Of a DNA stretch of 64,000 nucleotides, positions 42,646 through 50,934 are shown piece after piece; position 1 is the first letter of the stretch, and each line of letters starts with the position of its first letter. The notes below the pieces were generated by a model that saw only the letters and a list, made by a program, of their open reading frames with translations, searched no databases and was not told the origin of the DNA. Origin of the DNA: Lentisphaerae bacterium GWF2_50_93 (lineage in GTDB: Bacteria; Verrucomicrobiota; Lentisphaeria; Victivallales; GWF2-50-93); contig MHBI01000098.1 of the NCBI GenBank assembly GCA_001804815.1, forward strand, positions 1-64,000, in the 5' to 3' direction. The position numbers and the translations under genes were made by a program.

Positions 42646-44598
42646 TCAATCATCGTCCGGATTGACAGCCCCTTTTCGCTCAGGCTTGTCACCGATTTCC
42701 CTGTCCTCTTCGAAATGCGCGGCTTCAGCGGAGTAAATGCTGTGGGGATATTCCTTGTCAAGAGCTTCCTTCGCCGGCTTATCGGCATCCCTGCATGATA
42801 TGGTGACCAGCAGGGGTCTGTGGCTCAGGAATTTTTTCCAGTTTTCCGTCGGGGCAAGAGTGGTTTTTCCGCGGATGATCTCTGAGACCATTGAGAAGCT
42901 TGCCAGGGCATAATCAATCCTTTCGTAGTCGTCGGTCTCCCTGTTCCAGCTTGTCCAGGTGGTTTTCATGGAATCAATCGGCCTTATGTCAAAAAGCCTC
43001 TTTTCGATCCCGCTCCTCCTGTTATAAAGCTCCTTCAGGGGCGACATCCCGCAGGTGTCGTTGAAATTCCCGACAACGAGGATGTTCGAGCCGGGTTCGG
43101 CCTTGCTTATGTCATTGACAAGGTATCTGAGCTGTCTGGCCTCGTAGCGCCGCATGTCCGTCTGATTGTATTCGGGATGCTGGCGCCTGTCCTTCAAATC
43201 TGCTCCTAGCAGGTGGAACTTGTATCCATCGATATTGAAGACTGCATGTGCGAACCCCTTTGAAACCGGCATTTCCACATCTTCGATCTTATATTTTATA
43301 TCTGTAAGGGCTTCGAATTTTTCAGGCCTGATCCTGGATATCACTGCAATAATTGATTCCTTGTCGGCGCCTCCAACCTTTCCAACCATCTTGTAGTCCG
43401 GAAGCATTTTCCTGATTTCTTCCGCTGATTCCGCGTCCTTGATCCCGGAAAGGACAATGATTTCAGCCCCGGACAATTTAAGATCCCCTGCCATGGCACC
43501 CTTCCTGTCTTCTGGATCGGCAGACGAAAATCCGCCTGCATCCATGAAGCAGACGGCAACAGCTCTCCCGCCATCCCCTGCATTGCTGATTTTCTTCTGC
43601 TGTATTTTCCCTCCGGCGCCAGCATCCTCATATATTTTTCTGATTCCATCGGAAAAATATTTCTCCATAACATCATTAGTTAAAGAGGACGCATTCTCAG
43701 TGCGTATGGTAGCAAGAACGGGCCTGTGATCCGAAGCAAGCATCCAGTAACTGGGAATATGAACGATTCCTGTCCTGTCAAAGTTGATTTCCGGAAGCAG
43801 CGCAGCAGAGGCAAACGCATAATCAATGCGTCCGTAGGCATCATGGCTGTGCCACCAGTGCGTCCACGGCAGGCCTGAGCTGTCCACCGGCCTGAGATCG
43901 AAAAGCCTGTTCTCAAGCGGTTTTTCCTGCGCCCTGAGGGTCAGCATGGGATCTGAAGAATAGATATCGTTTAAATCCCCGACAACGAGGATGTTGGCCT
44001 CGGGCTCCTTTTCCTGTATTTGATTTACAAGATATCTCAGCAGGCGCGCCTCGTAGCGGCGCATGTCCGTCTGGATGTAGCGGGGATGCGGCAGGCGGGA
44101 CTTGAGATGGGCTCCGACCAGATGCAGGCGGTAATTGTTCTCGAACTCGAATACGGCATGCAGGAATCCTCTCTGGACATATACCTTCTCCGGATATCCG
44201 TTCTCCCTGTCCTTAGGCTTGATCTTGTAATATAAATTGTCCTTCATCTCCATTTTCACGGGCTTGAACTTTGATATCAGGCCGATATGCCTGGATTCGT
44301 CCTCTCCTGTCATTTCTTCGGCAAATACATAATCCCTGCATCCTGCGGCCTTCAGATTCTCCATCAGGTCTGCCAGCGATTTCTCCCCACCGAGCTCGAC
44401 AACGAAGAGTATGTCTGGATTGGCGGTCTTTATCATGCCCATCAGGGCCTTCTTGGAATCATCGCCTTTGGTCTTTTCGGCTTCCGGAGCCACAAAATAG
44501 TTGCAGAGGTTGTAGGTCATGACCGATATTTCCTTCGCCGGTGAAGGAAATATGAAGCAGAAATAGCACGCCAGAATTGCAAGGATACGTATGTTCAT
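42646..44598 (-). CDS. Exported two-domain endonuclease/exonuclease/phosphatase-family protein
   Basis: A 650-residue protein with a signal peptide (IRILAILACYFCFIFPSPA) and two EEP domains in tandem. The first (about 22-300) is complete: SVMTYNLCNYF (Asn), FVVELGG (metal Glu), LVGAHLKSR, NILVVGDLND (Asp and Asn), YAFAS and ASDHRPVLAT (Asp-His). The second (about 345-620) keeps the scaffold but has NILVVGNFND where Asp is Asn, LLGADLKDR in place of GAHLKSR, LSHRPLLVTI in place of SDHRP, and no clear metal Glu. So the N-terminal half is probably an active phosphodiesterase or nuclease outside the cytoplasm, with a degenerate second half. Confidence 0.85.
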   Translation of the reverse strand: MNIRILAILACYFCFIFPSPAKEISVMTYNLCNYFVAPEAEKTKGDDSKKALMGMIKTANPDILFVVELGGEKSLADLMENLKAAGCRDYVFAEEMTGEDESRHIGLISKFKPVKMEMKDNLYYKIKPKDRENGYPEKVYVQRGFLHAVFEFENNYRLHLVGAHLKSRLPHPRYIQTDMRRYEARLLRYLVNQIQEKEPEANILVVGDLNDIYSSDPMLTLRAQEKPLENRLFDLRPVDSSGLPWTHWWHSHDAYGRIDYAFASAALLPEINFDRTGIVHIPSYWMLASDHRPVLATIRTENASSLTNDVMEKYFSDGIRKIYEDAGAGGKIQQKKISNAGDGGRAVAVCFMDAGGFSSADPEDRKGAMAGDLKLSGAEIIVLSGIKDAESAEEIRKMLPDYKMVGKVGGADKESIIAVISRIRPEKFEALTDIKYKIEDVEMPVSKGFAHAVFNIDGYKFHLLGADLKDRRQHPEYNQTDMRRYEARQLRYLVNDISKAEPGSNILVVGNFNDTCGMSPLKELYNRRSGIEKRLFDIRPIDSMKTTWTSWNRETDDYERIDYALASFSMVSEIIRGKTTLAPTENWKKFLSHRPLLVTISCRDADKPAKEALDKEYPHSIYSAEAAHFEEDREIGDKPERKGAVNPDDD

Positions 44599-44667
44599 GC
44601 CTAATTATATCTGTTTTCCTGACGAAAAACAGACATATGCCATATTTTTTCGAAATCAAAAAGGACG

Positions 44668-44900
44668 CTATAGAATAAGGTTCATATAAATCATATGCCC
44701 TTTTTCAGACAGCTTGCGGATATCCGTTTTGTCACGACTTTGGGCAAGCCGTTCGTATAGTCCGGAGCTGAACTGTCGTTTGAGTTCACGAACAGTCCAA
44801 TTCTGGTTGGCTGCCTCGATTTCATAGAAACTGCGCTCATCGGATTTTTGATTCCCAATAGAAAGACGTAACAGGTCCAACTCAGTGTGAATGAATGGGA
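44668..44900 (-). pseudogene. Fragment of a YhcG/DUF1016-type gene
   Basis: About 75 codons match the conserved N-terminal segment of the YhcG (DUF1016) PDDEXK-nuclease family: LLRLSIGNQKSDERSFYEIE, AANQNWTVRELKRQFSSGLY, ERLAQSRDK. In full proteins this leads on to a nuclease domain; here a stop is reached after IYMNLIL. The start is also missing, because the frame upstream runs into the HepT gene. It is a broken remnant, next to another defence-like pair. Confidence 0.6.
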
Positions 44901-44915
44901 TTTGGCAGACAGACT

Positions 44916-45257
44916 TCAAGAGTCTTTGGAGATCTTTTCCATCATGGATACAAGGAAAGGAATATCTTGGCAGACTATGGTCCACATTATGTCGAAATCG
45001 ATACTGTCATAACCGTGGATCAGTCTGTTTCTGAGTCCAATTATCTGCTGCCATTCAATTTCAGGATGATTGACCTTTGTTTCACTGGAAACTTTAACGG
45101 CGGCTTCGCCAATAATCTCGAGAAGCCTGACAAGGGCGAGGTTTAGCAACCGTTCCTTTTCCAAATCCTCGCGGGTCTTCTCCTTTGAGATCTCGACGAT
45201 TTCGCGGGCGGAATCAAGCATGTGCCGGAATCTCACCAGATCCTTCTCAGGCAGCAT
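44916..45257 (-). CDS. hepT: HepT-like toxin (DUF86, HEPN fold)
   Basis: A 113-residue HEPN-fold toxin. The conserved motif RX4-6HXY is visible as LRNRLIHGYDSID (R76 or R78, H81, Y83), typical of HepT ribonucleases. The N-terminus (VRFRHMLDSAREIVEISKE) and ALVRLLEIIGEAAVKVS fit DUF86. The partner MntA adds AMP to the Tyr of this motif to silence HepT. The gene overlaps its antitoxin by eleven bases. Confidence 0.9.
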   Translation of the reverse strand: MLPEKDLVRFRHMLDSAREIVEISKEKTREDLEKERLLNLALVRLLEIIGEAAVKVSSETKVNHPEIEWQQIIGLRNRLIHGYDSIDFDIMWTIVCQDIPFLVSMMEKISKDS

Positions 45258-45543
45258 AGACCACCTCTGACTCCATGATAACCTTGTCCCTGAAATATTT
45301 ACTGAGGAAACCGGGCGTATTCAAATCGACTTTTCTTCCAATCAGTTCTGTCAATTCATTTTCCATGGAAAAAAACTTGAGACCTACTGATACGCCTTCC
45401 TCAAATTCAACTATAACATCTATGTCGCTCTTGGGGCTGAAATCCTTTCCCAACGCTGAACCAAATACGGACATCCTCTTAATCCTGTGCTTGTGACAGA
45501 ACTCTGAGATCTTTTCTATTGGCAATTTCACATCCGCATTCAT
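45247..45543 (-). CDS. mntA: MntA-like nucleotidyltransferase antitoxin
   Basis: A 98-residue minimal nucleotidyltransferase. The motif GSX10DXD is clear: FGSALGKDFSPKSDIDVIVE with G28-S29, D40 and D42. VDLNTPGFLSKYFRD at the end matches small MNT proteins. It is expected to adenylylate the HepT toxin. The start ATG at 45543 precedes the toxin gene, with which it overlaps by 11 bases; both face away from arfB. Confidence 0.9.
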   Translation of the reverse strand: MNADVKLPIEKISEFCHKHRIKRMSVFGSALGKDFSPKSDIDVIVEFEEGVSVGLKFFSMENELTELIGRKVDLNTPGFLSKYFRDKVIMESEVVYAA

Positions 45544-45694
45544 TGTGGATCCTTTTAATCCTTCACTGGAATCTCCAAGTGTTTAATCTAGCTCTTTCTA
45601 GCACAAATTCAACAACTTGCCCTACGGCCTGCAACAGAACCCACTCGCTCTTTCGACATTAGCCTGACTTCAGCCGCGTTTAACACGGATAATA

Positions 45695-46114
45695 TCATTC
45701 ATCCCGGTCAAAATGCCTGTTCCTTTTTATCTCCGACTTCCTGCTTTTCGATTCCATACGCCGTTTTTTTGCACCCAGGGTGACCCTGGTCTTCCTGCGG
45801 AACTTAGGCACCACCGTGGCGGCCCTGATCATTTCTACAAATTTGCGGACAACCTCATCCCTGTTCTGGAGCTGGGTCCTGTGGACATCCGAAGTCACGG
45901 AGAGGAATCCCTCATTGCTCATCCTGTTTCCGAAGAGTTTGAATATCCTGTGCTTCACATCGCCGGGGATGGAGGGGGAAGTCCTGACGTTGAACCGGAT
46001 TTGGACGGCTGTCGAGACCTTGTTGACATTCTGTCCGCCCGGTCCGGAAGACCTGACGAATTTCTCTTCAACCTCGCCGTCGGGAATGCGAATCATGTCA
46101 TTTACGTAAATCAT
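45695..46114 (-). CDS. arfB: Alternative ribosome-rescue factor / peptidyl-tRNA hydrolase ArfB
   Basis: A 139-residue release-factor homologue that frees stalled ribosomes. The catalytic GGQ is in RSSGPGGQNVNKVST (26-28), followed by VQIRFNV and a basic C-terminal tail (KFRRKTRVTLGAKKRRMESK, then RKSEIKRNRHF) that would enter the empty mRNA channel. The ATG at 46114 gives the usual ArfB length and starts at the conserved strand; the open frame runs to 46273 but crosses the promoter region of the divergent phosphatase. E. coli ArfB is 140 residues. Confidence 0.92.
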   Translation of the reverse strand: MIYVNDMIRIPDGEVEEKFVRSSGPGGQNVNKVSTAVQIRFNVRTSPSIPGDVKHRIFKLFGNRMSNEGFLSVTSDVHRTQLQNRDEVVRKFVEMIRAATVVPKFRRKTRVTLGAKKRRMESKSRKSEIKRNRHFDRDE

Positions 46115-46214
46115 GTCAATTGAGCTTGTTACACTTGTTTTTTCAATACCATAAAATATAGTTTTGTTTTCATATAACAATGGGTGGAAGCCAAATAATA
46201 ATGGAAGCTCGTTC

Positions 46215-48125
46215 ATGAAACTATCCATCCGCAGCAAGCTTTTCATTGGAATCTGCCTGCCAATTGCAGCCATATACCTTCTGATTATTTATGCCGAATA
46301 CAGGATCAGGGCCGGAGAGGCCATAAGGTCCATGCAGTCATACATGAAGGAACTCACGGAGAGCGAAGCCTCGGAGGTTGACGTGAAGCTTTCATCGATA
46401 TCCCAGCTCTGCCGGACATCCGCTGAAATAATAAGCAACTACCATCCTGACAATGTCGAAGACAACATCAGCCTTCTCCGCAAGAGCATTGCGAGCAATG
46501 ACGACATCTTCGGCATGGCTTTCGCATACGAGCCCAACACCATAATAAAGGACAGGAAATTCTTCTGTCCGTATTTCTGCCGTGACGGAAGCGACGGAGC
46601 CATGAGATTCATTGATTCCAGCCTTGACGACTACAACTACACATCCGAAAGCTGGTACACCATAGCCCGGGAAAAAAGGAAAGCCGTGTGGACTGAGCCA
46701 TATTATGACGATGCTCTGGGCAAGATCCTCATGTGCACATACAGCGTGCCTATTTTCATCGACGGGAAATTCACCGGAGTATCCGCCGCCGATCTTTCCA
46801 TCGAGAAACTCAGCGGGGAAGTCGATGAGATAAGCGCCACAGGGGGATACTGTTCCATAATAAGCAGGACAGGACGGGTCATATCGCATCCAGACAGGTC
46901 GTATATCATGAAAGAGACGATTTTCTCCCTTGCTGAAAAATACAGGAACAAGGAACTTGAGGAGGCTGGGAGGAAGATGGTGGCCGGCAAAAGCGGATTT
47001 TCCAGATACCACGATCTCGAAACAGGCAGGATGAAATGGCTGATATTCTCCCCGATAAAATCATCCGGATGGTCGTTTGCGGCAATAATATCGGAAGACA
47101 CCGTGATGGAACCCATCTACTCCCATATCAAGAGGAGCCTTGTCTACCTACTTGCCGGACTTGGAATAATCGCCATCATCATCTTCATGATGTCTTCGAG
47201 GATCACCAGGCCGCTCGGACTGCTTGCTGATGCCGTTGACAGGCTCGGCAGGGGTGATCTTGAAGCAAAAGTGACCGGGCTAAAGAACACCGACGAGATC
47301 GGCGTCCTGGCCAGGGCCTACAACAAGATGCTTGAAAACCTCAGGGAGAGCATTGATTCCAGGATCAGGGAGGAGACGGCAAGGAAATCAGTCGAGGCCG
47401 AACTCAATGTCGCAAGGGAGATACAGCTCTCGCTGCTGCCCCGCAAGTTCCCGCCGTTCCCCGACAGGAAGGAGTTCGAACTCCATGCGCTCAACCTCCC
47501 TGCTAAATTCATGGCCGGCGACTTCTTCGATTTTTTCATGCTTGATGAGAATACCCTCGCGTTCGTGATCGCCGATGTCTCCGGCAAGGGAGTCCCGGCG
47601 GCGATGTTCATGGCCGTAACAAGGACCATGCTGAGGGATGTCTCTCTTTCACTGAAAAGCCCCGCATCCGTCATAAAACAAGTCAGCGACCTGATCTCCA
47701 AGGACAACGACAAGCTGATGTTCGTGACCATATTCTACGGCCACTACAGAATCCGCACAGGGGAGCTATGCTATGTCAATGCCGGGCACAATCCTCCATA
47801 CCTGATCCGCAAGGACGGAAAAATGGAGGAGCTTGAACCCACCGGGCCGCTGGCGGCCGTGTTTCCAGAAGCCATCTATACTGAAAAAAATGTATGTCTC
47901 CAGCCCGATGACACCCTGGTTTGTTTCACTGACGGGGTGACCGAGGCATATACGGGCGGCGGCGAACTCTTCGGCGAGGATGGATTTACGAAACTGCTTT
48001 CAGTGATTTACACTGAAGACGTCGATAAGATCAATTCAAGGATATCGGAAGAAATCCTGAAATACAGCTCTGGCGATCTGAAGGATGACGTGACCCTGCT
48101 GGTGCTGAGGAGAAAGTCTGTGTAA
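46215..48125 (+). CDS. Membrane-bound SpoIIE-type PP2C phosphatase with Cache sensor and HAMP
   Basis: A 636-residue receptor phosphatase. Transmembrane helix 1 is about 8-28 (LFIGICLPIAAIYLLIIYA); a roughly 270-residue periplasmic dCache sensor follows, with WTEPYYDDALGKILMCTYSV and GVSAADLSIEKL as typical pieces; helix 2 (YLLAGLGIIAIIIFMMS) is near 312-330; a HAMP segment comes next (ITRPLGLLADAVDRLGRGDL) and then the PP2C/SpoIIE domain: IQLSLLPRKFPPFP, FMAGDFFDFFML, DVSGKGVPAAMFMA and GELFGEDGF. It should dephosphorylate the STAS protein encoded at 48857-49153. The ATG at 46215 has a GGAAG site. Confidence 0.92.
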   Translation: MKLSIRSKLFIGICLPIAAIYLLIIYAEYRIRAGEAIRSMQSYMKELTESEASEVDVKLSSISQLCRTSAEIISNYHPDNVEDNISLLRKSIASNDDIFGMAFAYEPNTIIKDRKFFCPYFCRDGSDGAMRFIDSSLDDYNYTSESWYTIAREKRKAVWTEPYYDDALGKILMCTYSVPIFIDGKFTGVSAADLSIEKLSGEVDEISATGGYCSIISRTGRVISHPDRSYIMKETIFSLAEKYRNKELEEAGRKMVAGKSGFSRYHDLETGRMKWLIFSPIKSSGWSFAAIISEDTVMEPIYSHIKRSLVYLLAGLGIIAIIIFMMSSRITRPLGLLADAVDRLGRGDLEAKVTGLKNTDEIGVLARAYNKMLENLRESIDSRIREETARKSVEAELNVAREIQLSLLPRKFPPFPDRKEFELHALNLPAKFMAGDFFDFFMLDENTLAFVIADVSGKGVPAAMFMAVTRTMLRDVSLSLKSPASVIKQVSDLISKDNDKLMFVTIFYGHYRIRTGELCYVNAGHNPPYLIRKDGKMEELEPTGPLAAVFPEAIYTEKNVCLQPDDTLVCFTDGVTEAYTGGGELFGEDGFTKLLSVIYTEDVDKINSRISEEILKYSSGDLKDDVTLLVLRRKSV

Positions 48126-48336
48126 GCATTTTCAGTTGTCCGATTTTTCCGGACAACTCACTTCCTTCCTCGCTAAGCTTCTTCTTCAGGTCATTCCAAT
48201 ATTTTCTTGGACGTGCGGTATCTGCCAGGACTTCAATGACATCCACGACGGAAAAATACCACAGCTCTTTTTCCTCATCCCAGCAACGCCGTACCTGTTT
48301 CTGGTTGAATAGAACGACTGAGTCTTCCTTTTTCAT
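48126..48336 (-). pseudogene. Truncated Bro-N/antirepressor-like gene
   Basis: The first 65 or so codons match the N-terminal Bro-N-type domain of phage-antirepressor-like proteins: VLFNQKQVRRCWDEEKELWY, FSVVDVIEVLADTARPRKYW, LKKKLSEEGSELS and IGQLKM. Homology ends at about 48130, exactly where the convergent phosphatase gene ends, and the frame then reads antisense through that gene to 48031. Normal proteins of this type continue for well over 100 residues. So it is a 3'-truncated remnant, perhaps joined here by a deletion. Confidence 0.55.
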
Positions 48337-48449
48337 TCTTCAGTTCCCCTTCCAGAGTGACAGCTTTTCCTTTTGCTCTTCACATTGAACTTCCCTTCAA
48401 CAAAACAGCTCCACCCATCTTCTACGATTCCTTGCCAGGATAAAACTAC
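48126..48449. other. Gap between phosphatase and RsbW-like genes
   Basis: Besides the Bro-N-like fragment (48126-48336), this roughly 320-base stretch has no recognisable feature. The part from 48337 to 48449 is A/T-rich and carries no hairpin that I could see. Confidence 0.5.
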
Positions 48450-48860
48450 TTACCCTATACCTATCACCATTTCCAGATGGTTCTTTCCGTCCCTGCGGCA
48501 GTATGACATGTCCTGGACCATGTTCTTCACCAGGTGGATCCCGAGTCCGCCGATCTCCCTTTCATGGATAGGCGCATCGGTTTTCTTTTCCGGGGCGGAA
48601 AGAGGATTGAATTCGATCCCGTCGTCCTCCACGATGATCCCGAGTTTTTTATTTTCAACGGAGATTTCCAGGAATATGTCGTGACTGCAGGAGTCGTTGA
48701 ACGCATATTTCATGACGTTTGAAATCATCTCTTCCAGCACGAGCTGGACGGAGTATATGGAATCCTGTGGAATTCCATTCCGCCCCAGGAAACCTTCCAC
48801 CTGCCCGGAGACCTTCTGAAGTTCGGCAAGCTCATTCCTGAAATTTATCTTCAAGTTCAT
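48450..48860 (-). CDS. RsbW/SpoIIAB-like anti-sigma ATPase/kinase
   Basis: A 136-residue GHKL-fold serine kinase. N-box: LVLEEMISNVMKYAFND (about 42-58); G1-box: GIIVEDDGIEFNP (about 74-86); G2-box: IGGLGIHLVKNM (about 104-115). These are the sites of ATP binding in RsbW/SpoIIAB. It would phosphorylate the STAS partner directly upstream and hold a target protein when the STAS protein is phosphorylated. Its start overlaps the STAS gene stop in an ATGA. Its target sigma factor or other output is not visible; the only sigma factor in the window is the ECF type at 33713-34279. Confidence 0.92.
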   Translation of the reverse strand: MNLKINFRNELAELQKVSGQVEGFLGRNGIPQDSIYSVQLVLEEMISNVMKYAFNDSCSHDIFLEISVENKKLGIIVEDDGIEFNPLSAPEKKTDAPIHEREIGGLGIHLVKNMVQDMSYCRRDGKNHLEMVIGIG

Positions 48861-49153
48861 TCCTGGACGGACAGGAGCTGGTCCATTCCAGCTATCTTGA
48901 ACACCTTCTTGATCTGCGGGGCTGCGTTGGCCACCTGGAATTTTCCTGCTCCTGTCTTCTTGGCGGCGGAAATACAGAACCTGAGGAAGGCGGACGACAC
49001 GAAATCAACATTCCTGAGGTCGAATACGACCGGCTGTCCTGCTTTCCCGACCTGTCCGTCCACTTCCTTTTCGATTCCGGCACAAGCGGCAGTGTCCATC
49101 CTGCCTTCAAAACATAAAATTAATTTTCCGTCCTTCTGCTCTGTCTTGAACAT
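48857..49153 (-). CDS. STAS-domain anti-sigma factor antagonist (RsbV/SpoIIAA-like)
   Basis: A 98-residue STAS protein. It has the pattern KLILCFEGRMDTAACAGIEK, VVFDLRNVDFVSSAFLR with the phosphorylatable Ser in the VSSAFLR loop, and KVFKIAGMDQLLSV at the end. In a partner switch the RsbW-type kinase phosphorylates it and the SpoIIE-type phosphatase restores it. The dephosphorylated form frees the target. It precedes the kinase gene and overlaps it by four bases. Confidence 0.92.
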   Translation of the reverse strand: MFKTEQKDGKLILCFEGRMDTAACAGIEKEVDGQVGKAGQPVVFDLRNVDFVSSAFLRFCISAAKKTGAGKFQVANAAPQIKKVFKIAGMDQLLSVQE

Positions 49154-49199
49154 TTCATATCCTCCTGTTTAATTTTTTGCGTTCGCAAAAAATTGGAAA

Positions 49200-50642
49200 T
49201 TAAAAATTGCGGTTATAGATCTTTTCAATTGCCCCGGCATCCAGCGATTCATCGAAATAGAGGGACTTGTCGAATTTTTCAAGCCGCTGGTTCTCCCTGC
49301 GCCTGGCGATGCGCTGGATGTTCAGCAGGTTCTTTGCCGTGACATTGTCCGTGGTGATGTTTTTCCCGCCTGTTCCGCATCCAAGCGTGAGCGACGGGCT
49401 GAGCATGTTGTAGATCCCTCCGACCGCCCCCTGCGCAGAAGGGGTGTTGACGACAATGCGTCCTGCGTTCATCAGCATCGAGAACTGCTTGATATTCTCG
49501 TCGTCATTGGAGAACATGCTCGCGGTATGTCCTATTCCACCATGGTAGTTCAAGTCGATGCAGATGTTCACTGCATCCTCGAAATCTTCTGCGATATAAT
49601 ATGCGAGCACAGGTGCGAGTATCTCGGAGGAGATCGGATATTCGTCCCCAACCCCCTTGAGAGGGGCGATGAGGAGCTGTGTGTCAGGGGGAACATCCAG
49701 GCCGGCCTTCTTTGCGATGGTCATGGCTGTCTGCCCGACAATATCCGCGTTCATCAGTTTCTTCTCGCCGTCGAAGACCACCTTCTCAAGCAGTTTTACC
49801 TGTTCCGCCGTAAGGAAGCACGCCTTGCGCCTGCGGAATTCCTCCTCGACTCTGGCGGCGATGCTTTTCTCTGCGACAATCGCCTGTTCGCTGGCGCATA
49901 TGGTTCCGTTGTCGAAGAGCTTCGAGATGCAGATCTGTTCAACTGCAAACGGTATGTCGGCGGTCTTATCTATGAACACCGGGACATTGCCCGCCCCTAC
50001 TCCGAGAGTCGGCGTTCCAGAGCTGTATGCGCTCTTGACAAGGCCTGTCCCTCCGGTCGCAAGAATCAGGGAAAGGGACTTGTGCGTCATCATGGCCTGG
50101 GTTGTTTCGCGGCTGGTGTCCTCGACCCACTGGATGCAGTTTTCCGGGGCGTCCATACCGAGGGCGGCCTCATAGCAGATCCTGGCGGCCTCGCAGCTGC
50201 ATTTGCGCGCCTTTTTAGAGGGGCTGACGATTATCGGATTGCGCGTCTTGAGGGCTATCAGTATCTTGAACATAACGGTGGACGTCGGATTGGTGACTGG
50301 AATTATCGCAAGTATCGGCCCCATGGGCTGGGCTATCTCCGTAATGCCGGACACATGGTCCTCGTGTATTACCCCTACGGTCTTCTGATCCTTGATATCC
50401 TCATACACGAACTGGGTGGCTACGGCATTCTTTATTACCTTGTCCTCCCATTTTCCCAGACCTGTCTCCTCCGCGGCCATCTTCGCAAGCCTTATCCTGT
50501 TCTTGAAACCCGCCTCGTAGACGGCTTTGACAATGGCGTCCGTCTGCTGCTGGTCAAGCTGGCTGAAAACAGCTGATGCCGCCTTCGCTTTGAGGAAATA
50601 CTCGTCGACTTTCTGGAGCAGGACATCTTTTTCTTCCATCAT
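49200..50642 (-). CDS. Acylating aldehyde dehydrogenase (acetaldehyde dehydrogenase type)
   Basis: A 480-residue CoA-acylating aldehyde dehydrogenase: aldehyde + CoA + NAD+ to acyl-CoA + NADH. It matches EutE/AdhE N-terminal halves: GVIHEDHVSGITEIAQPMGP, IIPVTNPTSTVMFKILIALK, NPIIVSPSKKARKCS, LILATGGTGLVKSAYSSGTP, VGAGNVPVFIDK and the nucleophile loop FDNGTICASEQ with Cys near 250. The C-terminal motif VNTPSAQGAVGGIYNMLSPS and CGTGGKNITTDNV fit closely. The Fe-alcohol dehydrogenase half of AdhE is absent. The ATG at 50642 (followed by a second ATG) is preferred over an open extension to 50702. No microcompartment genes lie nearby. Confidence 0.9.
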   Translation of the reverse strand: MMEEKDVLLQKVDEYFLKAKAASAVFSQLDQQQTDAIVKAVYEAGFKNRIRLAKMAAEETGLGKWEDKVIKNAVATQFVYEDIKDQKTVGVIHEDHVSGITEIAQPMGPILAIIPVTNPTSTVMFKILIALKTRNPIIVSPSKKARKCSCEAARICYEAALGMDAPENCIQWVEDTSRETTQAMMTHKSLSLILATGGTGLVKSAYSSGTPTLGVGAGNVPVFIDKTADIPFAVEQICISKLFDNGTICASEQAIVAEKSIAARVEEEFRRRKACFLTAEQVKLLEKVVFDGEKKLMNADIVGQTAMTIAKKAGLDVPPDTQLLIAPLKGVGDEYPISSEILAPVLAYYIAEDFEDAVNICIDLNYHGGIGHTASMFSNDDENIKQFSMLMNAGRIVVNTPSAQGAVGGIYNMLSPSLTLGCGTGGKNITTDNVTAKNLLNIQRIARRRENQRLEKFDKSLYFDESLDAGAIEKIYNRNF

Positions 50643-50934
50643 GGCACCCCGTATTATTTTATTTTCGAGCCATAATAGACAACTGAATATAAAAAGTTCC
50701 AAGCACTGGTTTCATGATGAAAAAACAGGCTCAAGCGCTTTTTTGCGTTTTTTATTGCATATCATGCTTATTTCCAGGCTGTTGCACCTTATTTTCATAT
50801 TTCTGCAGCTCATTGCCCTCCCGGCCCCCCTTGCACCTATTGACAAGTCCATTTATTTCTGATATATTTTCCAACGGGGAAGAATAAAAGCAACAGGTTC
50901 CAGTTCGAAGTAGATACCAAGGGGGGTATTGGCT

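Noticed and set aside
49527..50576. 349-codon plus-strand frame opposite the aldehyde dehydrogenase
   Set aside because: Antisense to a gene with all family motifs; the frame has no recognisable domain.
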